Virus record (IMG/VR): IMGVR_UViG_3300017746_000020
Coordinates: 1 to 49,715 of that record
Reading direction: 5' to 3' (one strand)
Source of the DNA: a virus
Length of the DNA stretch: 49,715 nucleotides
Shown here: positions 1 through 6,741 of the stretch, one piece after another
Position numbering within the stretch: position 1 is the first letter of the stretch
How the letters are laid out: each line of letters begins with the position of its first letter
Notes under the pieces: generated by a model
The model's database searches: none
The model's input: the letters and a program-made list of their open reading frames with translations, nothing else
Told to the model about the DNA's origin: nothing
Position numbers and translations under genes: made by a program

Positions 1-1
1 C

Positions 2-139
2 GCAAAAGAAAAAGATTTACCGATACAATGGGGAGGCGATTGGAAAAGCTTCGTTGATATGCCCCATTTTGAATACAAAAACGGGAAAACTACCGCAGCG
101 ATGAGAAAGTTAATAGCCGAAGGGAAATCAGTGATATGA
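2..139 (+). CDS. M15-family peptidase endolysin, C-terminal fragment
   Basis: The first 45 in-frame codons of the window end in TGA and encode the tail of a protein containing IQWGGDWKSFVDMPHFEY. The WGGDW...DMPHFE signature is the C-terminal zinc-binding part of M15/VanY-like L-Ala-D-Glu peptidases, which many phages use as endolysins; the His in MPHFE is the expected last metal ligand. The N-terminal part lies outside the window. The stop overlaps the next start as ATGA. A holin-like gene and spanins follow, which fits a lysis role. I read the family from this motif alone, but it is distinctive. Confidence 0.8.
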   Translation, partial: AKEKDLPIQWGGDWKSFVDMPHFEYKNGKTTAAMRKLIAEGKSVI

Positions 140-1314
140 AAAAAGATGCAGAATATTTTAAGGCATTGATTGAATTTGCTGACACAGACTTGCAACGCGC
201 AGCATTAACGGCTGTTATTGAAAATAATGGTAGCGCTCGAGCAGCGGGTAAAAAAACAAACAAATGTCACAGCAGCATTCTCCGAACTATAAAGCGAGTT
301 GAAAAGTATGCAGCGCAGAAAGGCTGGTCTGGTGCTTACGACGTCACATCATTTTGCCCACCTGGGTATCATTTGAAAGGGACGTCCACGCTGCTTGATG
401 GGGAAGGCGGCGTAGTTCAGCAATGGGTAAAGACTGATAAAAATCGATCAAGAGAATATGAGATAGCACAAGAGATTTACGAAGATTTAGCTCAGGATGT
501 CAAACGACTGCCAGCATTGAAGAAACCAAAGTCTTGTGATGCAGACTTGTTGAATTTTTACGTGCTGACTGATTGCCACATTGGAATGTTATCTTGCCCA
601 GAGGAAACAGGGCGTGCATGGAATACACAGATTGCCGAAACCGTTATCATAGATGCGTTCCGAGCTATGGTGCAACAAAGCCCCAAAGCAAAGCGGTGCG
701 TCATAGCGCAACTGGGGGATCTGCTGCATTGGGACTCAATGATCCCGGTTACTCCCGCAAGTGGCCATATTGTAGATTCTAGCGATAGATATTCAAACGT
801 TGTAGCGATAGCCGTCAAAATCATTCGGACAGTCATGGACGATGCTTTGGCTAAGCATGAAGAAGTTCACGCAGTCATGGCTACCGGGAACCATGATCAG
901 TCTGGATCTATTTGGCTAAGAACTTTACTTGCCGCACTCTACGAAAACGAACCTCGAGTGACTGTTGATGTGAGCTCTTCCCCGTTCTACAGCCACAAGC
1001 ACGGCTCAACAATGCTAGCTATGCATCACGGGCATCTCGTAAAACCAGTAACAATGCCCGGCTTGTTTGCTGCTACTGAACCTGAAATGTGGGGTCAGAC
1101 CAAATACCGCTACGCTCACGTCGGCCACAAACATAACTCGAAAATGCAAGAGAGCGAGGTGGGCGGTATGCACGTCATCGAACATCCTACTTTAGCTGCG
1201 CGAGACGCTTACGCATCTAGCCACGGGTATTTCTCAAACAGCGGAGCTAGATCAACAACGTATCACGTTGAACACGGCGAATGTGGAAATGTAGTAGTGC
1301 GGCCAAAGATTTAA
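136..1314 (+). CDS. Metallophosphoesterase with N-terminal HTH-like segment
   Basis: This 392-residue protein carries the metallophosphatase motifs in order: TDCHIG (D146, H148), GDLLHWD (D195), GNHD (N252-D254), HHGH (H298, H300) and GHKH (H331, H333). These ligands bind two metals in calcineurin-like phosphoesterases and nucleases. Residues about 5-60 look like a helix-turn-helix for DNA or RNA binding. Similar proteins are common in podoviruses and may act as nucleases or phosphatases; the substrate cannot be told from sequence. The start overlaps the endolysin stop (ATGA), so the two are probably translated together although their functions differ. Confidence 0.85.
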   Translation: MKKDAEYFKALIEFADTDLQRAALTAVIENNGSARAAGKKTNKCHSSILRTIKRVEKYAAQKGWSGAYDVTSFCPPGYHLKGTSTLLDGEGGVVQQWVKTDKNRSREYEIAQEIYEDLAQDVKRLPALKKPKSCDADLLNFYVLTDCHIGMLSCPEETGRAWNTQIAETVIIDAFRAMVQQSPKAKRCVIAQLGDLLHWDSMIPVTPASGHIVDSSDRYSNVVAIAVKIIRTVMDDALAKHEEVHAVMATGNHDQSGSIWLRTLLAALYENEPRVTVDVSSSPFYSHKHGSTMLAMHHGHLVKPVTMPGLFAATEPEMWGQTKYRYAHVGHKHNSKMQESEVGGMHVIEHPTLAARDAYASSHGYFSNSGARSTTYHVEHGECGNVVVRPKI

Positions 1315-1316
1315 TC

Positions 1317-1607
1317 ATGGAAAACAAAACCTCAAAAGCTCTGCAGCGGTTCAACCTCAGCGGAGTCAATAAACCAAAACGGACTCCGAACCATCCAACG
1401 AAGAGCCACGTTGTGCTAGCCTCTGAAGGCGGTAAGACAAAGTTGATTCGATTTGGTGAACAAGGGGCTAAAACTGCTGGCAAACCTAAAGCTGGTGAAT
1501 CTGAAAAAATGAAAGCAAAGCGCAGGAGTTTCAAAGCTAGGCACGGCGCCAACATCAAGAAGGGAAAGATGTCGGCAGCTTATTGGGCCTCAAAAACGAA
1601 ATGGTAA
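1317..1607 (+). CDS. Small basic phage protein (unknown function)
   Basis: The 96-residue product is rich in Lys, Arg and Gly. It includes FGEQGAKTAGKPK and, at the C-terminus, RHGANIKKGKMSAAYWA. Proteins with this C-terminal signature recur in marine podoviruses and cyanophages as conserved hypotheticals. I know of no function; the charge suggests nucleic-acid or capsid contact. I chose the ATG at 1317, two bases after the phosphoesterase stop, rather than an earlier in-frame ATG at 1281 that would overlap the upstream gene. Confidence 0.75.
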   Translation: MENKTSKALQRFNLSGVNKPKRTPNHPTKSHVVLASEGGKTKLIRFGEQGAKTAGKPKAGESEKMKAKRRSFKARHGANIKKGKMSAAYWASKTKW

Positions 1608-1662
1608 TTCTCTTTGCGTGTGCCATGTTTTAAGCGCATTTAGCAATCAACAAATAAATATT

Positions 1663-1830
1663 ATGAATAAAGAATCCATACTCGGAGTAGTTCGCCACAT
1701 ACTAACGTTTGGCGGGGGGCTTCTCGTAGCCAAAGGAACCATTGAAGAGCCCATGATGCTCGAAGCCGTAGGTAGTATCATTACACTGATTGGCATTGTC
1801 TGGTCTATTCGCCAGAAGTCAGAGCAATGA
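1663..1830 (+). CDS. Putative holin (small two-TM protein)
   Basis: The 55-residue protein has two hydrophobic stretches, about residues 8-22 (VVRHILTFGGGLLVA) and 30-47 (LEAVGSIITLIGIVW), separated by a short acidic turn and ending in a charged tail. This size and hairpin topology match small phage holins that let endolysin through or depolarise the inner membrane. The ATG at 1663 follows an A/T-rich leader without a Shine-Dalgarno; an earlier in-frame ATG at 1618 would add an unlikely N-terminus. The stop overlaps the spanin start as ATGA. The position between endolysin and spanins supports the call. Confidence 0.7.
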   Translation: MNKESILGVVRHILTFGGGLLVAKGTIEEPMMLEAVGSIITLIGIVWSIRQKSEQ

Positions 1831-2081
1831 GAGCAGTTCTAGCTGCGCTCGCCTCTGCTCTTTCGGCGTTGGCATCATATTATAAGACCGTATTCCCGGT
1901 TAGAGAGATGCGCTCGTTACAGAAGGAAATCTACGACTATGAAGATGAAATTTATCGCCTCGGTGATCGTGGCAATCCTGCTGACAAACTGCGCATCGAG
2001 GTCATCGCTACGAGAAAGCGAGACGCAGCAGAACAACTCAGCACTTTACGATCCGCCTACCGTAACTCTGATCAAGGGTAA
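1827..2081 (+). CDS. Putative inner-membrane spanin (Rz-like)
   Basis: The 84-residue protein begins with a hydrophobic segment (residues 3-22, Ala/Leu-rich) that would anchor it in the inner membrane. A long charged helix follows (about residues 25-80) with heptad-like spacing, as in Rz i-spanins whose periplasmic coiled coil bridges to the outer membrane. The second half of the gene is overlapped in another frame by a lipoprotein gene, the classic Rz/Rz1 arrangement. It starts in an ATGA overlap with the holin-like gene. Confidence 0.7.
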   Translation: MRAVLAALASALSALASYYKTVFPVREMRSLQKEIYDYEDEIYRLGDRGNPADKLRIEVIATRKRDAAEQLSTLRSAYRNSDQG

Positions 2082-2190
2082 AACCTATCAGTTCAAAGAA
2101 GGCGCAATTGAAGGTCGCGGCCAGAAACTTCATTCCCACTACAGCTATGTAATGGCACTGCTAACGGGCCGACCTTACAATGAAAAATAA
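1939..2190 (+). CDS. Putative outer-membrane spanin lipoprotein (Rz1-like)
   Basis: The 83-residue product has a signal peptide (MKMKFIASVIVAILLTNC) with a lipobox-like LTNC, so Cys18 would be lipidated. The -1 Asn is atypical, since Gly, Ala or Ser is usual. The mature part of about 65 residues would reach from the outer membrane to the Rz-like partner. The gene starts inside the i-spanin gene in the +1 frame and runs 109 bases past its stop. This overlapped architecture, rather than fully embedded, is a known Rz1 type and implies a host with an outer membrane. Confidence 0.7.
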   Translation: MKMKFIASVIVAILLTNCASRSSLRESETQQNNSALYDPPTVTLIKGKTYQFKEGAIEGRGQKLHSHYSYVMALLTGRPYNEK

Positions 2191-2338
2191 CAAGAAAAAG
2201 ACAGCTACGACAGTCACTTGCGGCAATGCGCCATGGAACCGTTACTTTTTCACCCGCATAGCAAAAGAATGCGGTTTTCGTCAAGATGGGGTTTTACCGA
2301 GCGTGAAAACTGCAGATTCGGAGAAAACTAGCTCCTAA
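2180..2338 (+). CDS. Small hypothetical protein at end of lysis operon
   Basis: A 52-codon frame opens with ATG inside the last codons of the o-spanin gene (11-base overlap) and ends eight bases before the convergent NlpC/P60-like gene. The product is Lys-rich at the N-terminus and contains two Cys. I recognise no family. The overlapping start is typical of the real genes in this genome, which is the main reason to list it. Confidence 0.4.
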   Translation: MKNNKKKTATTVTCGNAPWNRYFFTRIAKECGFRQDGVLPSVKTADSEKTSS

Positions 2339-2346
2339 ATATTTGC

Positions 2347-2808
2347 TCATCTTGCTCTTCTGATTCCTAGAATCCTTGGCTTGCAGCTTTCAAGCGATAC
2401 GCGCGAGACGGCCCTACTGTAAGTTGGTCGATGGATGCACTGGCCATTCCCAACGTAAATAAGTATATGGCCAGCGGTTCCCGACCTCGAGCCTCTCCAC
2501 TGCACTATAATGTCTCCTGGGCGGGGAGATCCAACTACAGGACGCCCAAACTTGAGCCAATTCCTAGCGAGACTGTGGCCGGGGGGCGGCTGAATGCCAG
2601 CGGAAGACATCACCTCGCCAACGAAATTAGCACATTGCCGCGAGACTCCCGGCCGGTAATATTTGTTTTCCCAAGCTTTCGCTTTTGATACGATTACATT
2701 AGAGCTAACGCCCTTTAACCAATCGATAGACGGCTTCCAATTCTCAGCATTGGTAATAGCGACAACGCTGAACAGAACCGCAAATGTAAGTTGAGTTGCT
2801 TTTATCAT
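2347..2808 (-). CDS. Exported NlpC/P60- or CHAP-like cell-wall hydrolase
   Basis: The 153-residue protein has a clear Sec signal peptide (MIKATQLTFAVLFSVVAITNA, cleavage before Glu22). The mature enzyme contains QCANFVGEVM with the likely catalytic Cys, PGDIIV, and GHILIYVG with the likely catalytic His, the layout of papain-like NlpC/P60 and CHAP amidases or endopeptidases that cut peptidoglycan. It would act in the periplasm without a holin. The ATG at 2808 overlaps the upstream stop (ATGA); an upstream in-frame start would add a non-signal N-terminus. It sits in the early leftward operon, away from the lysis cassette, so a role other than lysis is possible. Confidence 0.75.
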   Translation of the reverse strand: MIKATQLTFAVLFSVVAITNAENWKPSIDWLKGVSSNVIVSKAKAWENKYYRPGVSRQCANFVGEVMSSAGIQPPPGHSLARNWLKFGRPVVGSPRPGDIIVQWRGSRSGTAGHILIYVGNGQCIHRPTYSRAVSRVSLESCKPRILGIRRAR

Positions 2809-3287
2809 GCTTTTTTTCCGGTATTCCAACCATCTAACCACGCAATCCTCAATAAATCGTCTGCTGTATTCCCATCGTTGCCTTCGTTCAATTTTGATCT
2901 GAGCTCATGGTATTCCGAACTGTCAGTGTAATTGAGCCAATCTTTTGTCTCTGGTCGCCCATCGTAAATTTTATTGCTAAAAATCACTTTGCTGGCTTTG
3001 AGCTTAGCGTGATACCGCACTGCCTCTTCGCCTTCATTAAAGGACGCATCTACAAGGTCTGCGGCAACAAGATACGCCAGTAGGTTGATCCACCAGCTGA
3101 GGCTATTGTCAGCTAGGCCCAAATACTCATTTATTGACCCTTTTTCTTCGGGTTTAGGGCGACCTCCAAACTGTTCGTCAAATTCCTCAACAGTTTTAGT
3201 CGTTTGAAGGAACCCAATGATTTCATTGATCTCAGCGGAGAACTCTTTAATCACATCGATAATGTGCGCTTTTTCTGCATCTTCCAT
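2805..3287 (-). CDS. Hypothetical acidic protein
   Basis: This 160-residue acidic, mostly helical protein has no motif I recognise; it has aromatic patches (LSWWINLLAYLV, about residues 65-76). I use the ATG at 3287 (MEDAEK); a TTG five codons upstream is possible. Its stop overlaps the start of the secreted hydrolase, suggesting coupled translation. A weak terminator-like hairpin separates it from the repressor gene upstream, so the pair may be expressed at a lower or different level. Confidence 0.6.
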   Translation of the reverse strand: MEDAEKAHIIDVIKEFSAEINEIIGFLQTTKTVEEFDEQFGGRPKPEEKGSINEYLGLADNSLSWWINLLAYLVAADLVDASFNEGEEAVRYHAKLKASKVIFSNKIYDGRPETKDWLNYTDSSEYHELRSKLNEGNDGNTADDLLRIAWLDGWNTGKKA

Positions 3288-3304
3288 AAATATATTTGAC
3301 AAGG

Positions 3305-3335
3305 GTAAAAAATTGAACCTATCGGTAAATAGGTT
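3305..3335 (-). terminator. Weak intrinsic terminator after repressor gene
   Basis: On the minus strand the stem AACCTAT (3335-3329) pairs with ATAGGTT (3322-3316) around a six-base loop, followed by CAATTTTTT. The stem begins within the stop codon of the XRE-type gene. With seven A/T-rich pairs it is probably leaky. Confidence 0.45.
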
Positions 3336-3558
3336 AATTCGTTTTTTCCAACGTAATAACTAACCTCAAATTTAAAAACGTAGCCAGAGGAGTCAAGAAG
3401 GACAAGGTGGCTGGTCTACGTCCATGTTTAATGTCGCTATAAACACTGATGTTTGATTCAGTAGCTCTGCACAATTCCGTTTGTGTTATTTTTTTAGATA
3501 ATCGCTCAGTCTCGATTGCCTCAAACAACTCATTCTCGATTTTTCTTTTGGATTTCAT
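3334..3558 (-). CDS. Cro/CI-type (XRE) DNA-binding protein
   Basis: The 74-residue protein is almost all helix-turn-helix. KKITQTELCRATESNISVYSD matches helices 2-3 of XRE repressors, followed by KHGRRPATLSFLTPLATFLN. Its size suits a Cro-like regulator. It is last in a run of overlapping early genes; the start overlaps the SSB stop as ATGA. The inverted repeat in the 5195-5303 divergent promoter region is a candidate operator for it, which is inference from position. Confidence 0.75.
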   Translation of the reverse strand: MKSKRKIENELFEAIETERLSKKITQTELCRATESNISVYSDIKHGRRPATLSFLTPLATFLNLRLVITLEKTN

Positions 3559-3953
3559 GCCGGGTAATCATCGTGCGATTGACTAGGCGCGTTTGATTGA
3601 TGCGAATCTTGCGAATCTTTAGGGCTGCTTAGAAACTGCACCTCAGCGCCAATGACCTTGAGTTTGCTGCGATTTGATCCTGTGGCTTTGTCTTGCCAAG
3701 TATCAAGCTTTAGACGGCCTTCCACATAGATTTGTCGCCCTTTTGAGCAGTATTGATCGATGACTTCAGCAGTCCTACCGAAAAAGGTAATATCTACGAA
3801 AGTAACCTCTTCATGGGTTTGCCCTGATTCGTCCTTTCGGCGGCGACTCGTAGCCAAAGCAATGTCAGTCACAGCCATGCCGCTAGGCGTTTTTGATGTT
3901 TGAGGGTCTCTAGTGAGATTTCCGATTAATTGAACTTTATTTAGTGTTGCCAT
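3555..3953 (-). CDS. ssb: Single-stranded DNA-binding protein
   Basis: The 132-residue protein has the SSB OB-fold pattern: MATLNKVQLIGNLTRDPQ at the N-terminus, then VTDIALATSRR, VTFVDITFFGRTAEVIDQYCSKG and IYVEGRLKLDTWQDKATG. A disordered Ser/Gln/Asp-rich tail ends in DDYPA, similar in charge to but not identical with the bacterial DDDIPF tip that recruits replication proteins. I chose ATG 3953, which begins exactly at the conserved domain. It coats ssDNA during replication and RecT-type annealing. A second SSB-like gene lies at 6742-7044. Confidence 0.92.
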   Translation of the reverse strand: MATLNKVQLIGNLTRDPQTSKTPSGMAVTDIALATSRRRKDESGQTHEEVTFVDITFFGRTAEVIDQYCSKGRQIYVEGRLKLDTWQDKATGSNRSKLKVIGAEVQFLSSPKDSQDSHQSNAPSQSHDDYPA

Positions 3954-4128
3954 ATGTATTTTGTTTTTTGTTTGAAGAATTGATAATTTTAGCGCAGCGG
4001 ACACGCGCTTCAGTGGCGGTCTCACCCCACGCAGAGAAGTTGCGAAACAGAGCGACATATCCCCCGTCATAGCCGTCTTGATCAGCGGCTTTTACAACGG
4101 GCAAATCCTCAGCGTTTATAGTGCTCAC
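3937..4128 (-). CDS. Small hypothetical protein
   Basis: This 63-residue protein starts at a GTG that overlaps the upstream stop as GTGA and ends 17 bases inside ssb. It contains DQDGYDGGYVALFRNFSAWGETATEA, loosely like the short fold of HicB-type proteins, but there is no HicA partner and I do not claim it. The overlaps at both ends support that it is translated. Confidence 0.5.
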   Translation of the reverse strand: MSTINAEDLPVVKAADQDGYDGGYVALFRNFSAWGETATEARVRCAKIINSSNKKQNTYGNTK

Positions 4129-4499
4129 TTATCTAATGCAAGCTTGAGCAATTGGAACAGGTCTGCGTTTTGGTTTTGGAAAAACTGCAAGGTTTCGCGC
4201 AATTGCTCAATCTGAGGGTCATCTATTGACTCAGCCTGAGATATTTTGCGCCTTGAGGTCGCGCGTTTCTTTTGCGCATCCGCAGGGATTGGTCTAGTTC
4301 GACCGTGCGGCACACGAAATATTAGAGTGTTTACTAGTGAATCTCTGATAACCGCTGAAACCTCAGGGCCGTATTTTTCAACAGCACATTCGTGAGCCTC
4401 AGAAATTTTTGTCTGAGACATAGCATTCACATTGATAATTGCGGTTTGCAGTGAATCAATAATCGATTCGAGTTCTTTAATTGCTTCAATCTTGTCCAT
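4125..4499 (-). CDS. Hypothetical helical protein
   Basis: The 124-residue product has an N-terminal amphipathic helix (MDKIEAIKELESIIDSLQT), a basic centre and a Gln/Leu-rich helical C-terminus. No family is recognised. I chose ATG 4499, giving a 14-base overlap with the upstream gene, over longer forms whose extra residues read as an upstream-gene shadow. It is part of the leftward early operon. Confidence 0.55.
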   Translation of the reverse strand: MDKIEAIKELESIIDSLQTAIINVNAMSQTKISEAHECAVEKYGPEVSAVIRDSLVNTLIFRVPHGRTRPIPADAQKKRATSRRKISQAESIDDPQIEQLRETLQFFQNQNADLFQLLKLALDK

Positions 4500-4875
4500 T
4501 AGGGGAAGCATCAACAAAGGGCGCGGCTTTGTCCAACATCTTTTGCACGGTTTTGCGAAATTCAGATGAGTGATTGAGCATATCTTGAAGCTCATCAACG
4601 GTTGAGACGCTGCGATGAATCCTCTCCTCTCTGCGTATTGGCAGTCCCATTGTGCGGTTTAACCACATTTCGATGGATCTCAGCCGGGTAGCCCAATCAA
4701 TTCCGTCATCTTTGCTCGAGGCCGTCATTGCCTCGTAGAGTTGCTGCACGATGTCATCGCCAACGTCGCGATCTTCCATCTTCTCCAGCATTGTGCGTCG
4801 CCCCTGGACTTGGAGCGCGTTTGTTTCCATTTTGTTTTTGGCGTTAGTCGCCGTTTTCTTTTTTTGTGGAGGCAT
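4486..4875 (-). CDS. Hypothetical protein, possibly small-terminase-like
   Basis: The 129-residue protein begins with a basic tail (MPPQKKKTATNAKNK). It contains DWATRLRSIEMWLNRTMGLP, a helical segment resembling small phage proteins sometimes annotated as terminase small subunits or transcription regulators, then an acidic helical C-terminus. The large terminase is 8 kb away on the other strand, so I treat the small-terminase idea as weak. Start 4875 overlaps the upstream gene by 32 bases. Confidence 0.5.
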   Translation of the reverse strand: MPPQKKKTATNAKNKMETNALQVQGRRTMLEKMEDRDVGDDIVQQLYEAMTASSKDDGIDWATRLRSIEMWLNRTMGLPIRREERIHRSVSTVDELQDMLNHSSEFRKTVQKMLDKAAPFVDASPNGQD

Positions 4876-5194
4876 GATATTTCGTTTTTGTGACTGAAAC
4901 TGACTCAGGCAATAATTCAATGCCGTTGGGCGTGCGAATTGGAATGTAGGAATAATCTAGCCTCACGACAGGCTCGTCGTCCCAACAGAACCAGGCTCTG
5001 CCCCGGCGCGACGCAAAATTACTACTATTGTATTCTGAATCTAAATTCCATGCAAAAAATTCCCAAAACTCTGATCCGGTTACCATTCGGTCGAAATCTT
5101 GTTCAATGTGTTCAACCAGCAATAATTCGCATTTTTCGGCAGCTAACTCATCGCCTAACAGTTCGCTGAATGCGTTAGGCAATAACAGAAGCAT
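4844..5194 (-). CDS. Hypothetical protein, first gene of leftward early operon
   Basis: The 116-residue acidic protein is rich in aromatics (WEFFAWNL, AWFCWDDEPVVRLDYSYIP) and has no recognised motif. It is the promoter-proximal gene of the leftward operon starting from the 5195-5303 divergent region, a position where phages often place host-takeover or regulatory genes. The ATG at 5194 follows an A-rich leader with no Shine-Dalgarno. Confidence 0.5.
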   Translation of the reverse strand: MLLLLPNAFSELLGDELAAEKCELLLVEHIEQDFDRMVTGSEFWEFFAWNLDSEYNSSNFASRRGRAWFCWDDEPVVRLDYSYIPIRTPNGIELLPESVSVTKTKYHASTKKENGD

Positions 5195-5221
5195 TCTGTA
5201 TTTTTAACGGTTTTTTCCCAA

Positions 5222-5265
5222 TTTGCACTATTTTACTTGCACTTTTACGCATTTTCGCGTAAATT
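5222..5265 (+). promoter_or_regulatory. Divergent early promoter/operator region
   Basis: The gap between the divergent early operons holds two copies of TTGCACT (5223-5229 and 5238-5244, 15 bases apart) and an inverted repeat, TTTACGC (5244-5250) and GCGTAAA (5257-5263). TTGCAC at 5238 with TAAATT at 5260 (16-base spacer) could be a rightward sigma70-like promoter overlapped by the operator. A weaker leftward pair, TTGACC (5293-5288) and TGTTAA (5270-5265), has a 17-base spacer. These assignments are by eye. Confidence 0.4.
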
Positions 5266-5291
5266 TAACAACGATCAGCACGTCGCTGGTC

Positions 5292-5301
5292 AATCCTACT
5301 A
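5292..5301 (+). promoter_or_regulatory. AATCCTACTA start-proximal motif, copy 1
   Basis: AATCCTACTA ends two bases before the ATG at 5304. Near-identical copies lie beside four other starts in the early half of the window. The sequence is not complementary to the usual 16S rRNA 3' end, so it is not a Shine-Dalgarno. Confidence 0.45.
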
Positions 5302-5303
5302 TT

Positions 5304-5579
5304 ATGAACCGTATTGAAATCGAACGCATAAGGCGTCGCGCCCGGCGCCTTTTGGAACTCAAGGCTCAGGAGCGTAAGCTCCACCTTGAAATCAGGAAGA
5401 CGCAGAGCTTCCTCAAAGAAGTCCTTGGCGAAGGAGGCGTTGTTACGCTTCCCAAGGAACAGCAAGAGCTTGTTGTTCAGCAGCAATCTGAAACCACGAT
5501 CCCGCAACACATTCGCGCTGCCCACAGCCGCATCGTGTTGCGCAAACGCTCAACTAGAAAGGCGGTAAAAACAGTATGA
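5304..5579 (+). CDS. Hypothetical basic coiled-coil protein
   Basis: The 91-residue product starts MNRIEIERIRRRARR and is strongly basic and helical (ARRLLELKAQERKLHLEIRK), consistent with a short coiled coil. The C-terminus is also basic. It may bind nucleic acid; no family is recognised. I chose ATG 5304 next to the AATCCTACTA motif rather than an upstream ATG at 5223, which would read through the promoter/operator region. The stop overlaps the next start as ATGA. Confidence 0.55.
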   Translation: MNRIEIERIRRRARRLLELKAQERKLHLEIRKTQSFLKEVLGEGGVVTLPKEQQELVVQQQSETTIPQHIRAAHSRIVLRKRSTRKAVKTV

Positions 5580-5785
5580 AAGATTACAAACCACTAAAAG
5601 GCACTTATGAATTTTACGTGCCTTTTGGACAGCATGATGGGCAAGGGGCAGCTGTTGATTTTGAGCGTGAAATCAACGGATATTTACACCTTGAGAACGC
5701 GCGGTTAGTCTCAAACGACCAACCAATCGATGTTGATGCAGAGTTATACTCAATAATTGAATCTTGGATTGATTATGAAAATTAA
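5576..5785 (+). CDS. Small acidic hypothetical protein
   Basis: The 69-residue acidic protein (FYVPFGQHDGQGAAVDFERE, then IDVDAELYSIIESWIDYEN) has no recognised family. It starts in an ATGA overlap with the preceding gene and contains the start of a 21-codon frame near its end. Confidence 0.5.
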   Translation: MKDYKPLKGTYEFYVPFGQHDGQGAAVDFEREINGYLHLENARLVSNDQPIDVDAELYSIIESWIDYEN

Positions 5786-5840
5786 GGAAGCCGCTGAAAT
5801 TGCTATCACTTGGATTTTGAAGACCCCTATTAAATTATGA
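5775..5840 (+). CDS. Candidate 21-residue microprotein
   Basis: A 21-codon frame, MKIKEAAEIAITWILKTPIK plus Leu, begins 11 bases before the end of the upstream gene, and its TGA overlaps the next ATG (ATGA). Both junctions match the coupling style of the operon. The peptide could form one amphipathic or membrane helix. It may simply be a translational bridge that carries ribosomes across the gap. Confidence 0.35.
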   Translation: MKIKEAAEIAITWILKTPIKL

Positions 5841-6094
5841 CACAAAAAATAACCGTTAGCCTCATTGAGAGTGAGGCTAGAATGGCCTTTGATCGGGCTA
5901 TGCAGTCGCAACCCTCCTATTGGCTTGGCCACGCATTCTATTGGATGTCGTTTGGCCTTGGCAAACGCCGATACAGAATTTGTATTGGTTACACTGATGG
6001 TCGCGAGAACCTCAACACCATCGCTGATGACGTCGCAGCTTTCTTTGACGGCACAGAAGTGGAAAACGTGAGCGTCACGTTCAACCTAGACTAA
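5837..6094 (+). CDS. Small hypothetical protein
   Basis: The 85-residue protein starts MTQKITVSLIESEARMAFDR, has an aromatic central segment (SYWLGHAFYWMSFGLGKRRY) and a mixed C-terminus. No family is recognised. It is fourth in the rightward early operon counting the microprotein, and is followed by the AATCCTACTA motif before the next gene. Confidence 0.5.
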   Translation: MTQKITVSLIESEARMAFDRAMQSQPSYWLGHAFYWMSFGLGKRRYRICIGYTDGRENLNTIADDVAAFFDGTEVENVSVTFNLD

Positions 6095-6102
6095 ACTAAA
6101 CC

Positions 6103-6120
6103 AATCCTACTACTACTATG
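6103..6120 (+). promoter_or_regulatory. AATCCTACTA start-proximal motif, copy 2
   Basis: AATCCTACTACTACT runs straight into ATG at 6118. This is the longest copy, with the CTA unit repeated. Confidence 0.45.
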
Positions 6121-6669
6121 AACCTAAATACCGAAATCAAAATAAAGTCGTTTAAAACCTCGCATGGCCTAAGTGAAGAAACGCTCGCCTTCACGGGAAA
6201 GCTTTACATCGGCAAAGTTTATGTTGCCGACTTATGTAGTCGCGGAACCGGCGGCGGCGTTGATTATTATGAAGTTGAGACTGACAGCAAAAATGATGCA
6301 CTTAGTGAGCTCAGTGCATTAGTCAAACAGTTTGAAGCAACCCACGAAATGGGAGGGAAAACAATCACTCTTGACCTTTCGCTTAATTGGTTTTTAGCGG
6401 AACTCGCCGGACAATTAGATGACTTAGCTTATCAGAAGTCTCAGATGCGAGGTCGCACTTTCGTGCGATTAAAGGGCAAAGAGTATAACGACGACGGGTG
6501 GAGTTCGTTTAAAATTCCTTACCGCAATGGTGCTGCGATTGATCGACTCGAGAGGCAAAACAAAGTAATTACAGAATGCTTGAATGAGCAGCTAAGTAAA
6601 AAAACCTTCACAATTGGCGACATCTTAGAAGCTATGGGCGTTGAGGGTCAAAAGCTTGCGCTATTGTAA
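6118..6669 (+). CDS. Hypothetical protein, last gene of rightward early operon
   Basis: The 183-residue protein contains SRGTGGGVDYYEVETDSKND and a helical second half (WFLAELAGQLDDLAYQKSQM; IDRLERQNKVITECLNEQL). I recognise no family; the C-terminal TIGDILEAMGVEGQKLALL resembles a small helical interaction domain. It is the largest product of the operon and is followed by a strong terminator. Confidence 0.55.
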   Translation: MNLNTEIKIKSFKTSHGLSEETLAFTGKLYIGKVYVADLCSRGTGGGVDYYEVETDSKNDALSELSALVKQFEATHEMGGKTITLDLSLNWFLAELAGQLDDLAYQKSQMRGRTFVRLKGKEYNDDGWSSFKIPYRNGAAIDRLERQNKVITECLNEQLSKKTFTIGDILEAMGVEGQKLALL

Positions 6670-6699
6670 TTGCGTAGATCCGCCTCTAGTCCGCACAAC

Positions 6700-6735
6700 A
6701 GCCTCTGCTGGTCTCTGAACCGGCAGAGGCTTTTT
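6700..6735. terminator. Strong intrinsic terminator between convergent operons
   Basis: AGCCTCTGCTGG (6700-6711) pairs with CCGGCAGAGGCT (6720-6731), a 12-pair stem with one G-T pair and an eight-base loop, followed by TTTTT. Outer CACAACA and TGTTGTG can pair further. It ends the rightward operon (stop 6669); the leftward operon (stop 6742) also runs into it. Confidence 0.85.
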
Positions 6736-6741
6736 GTTGTG

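Noticed and set aside
3937-4128. HicB-type antitoxin
   Set aside because: The resemblance is limited to a short segment and there is no HicA toxin gene beside it.
4486-4875. Small terminase subunit
   Set aside because: Only a short helical segment is suggestive and the gene is far from terL on the opposite strand, so it is kept as hypothetical.
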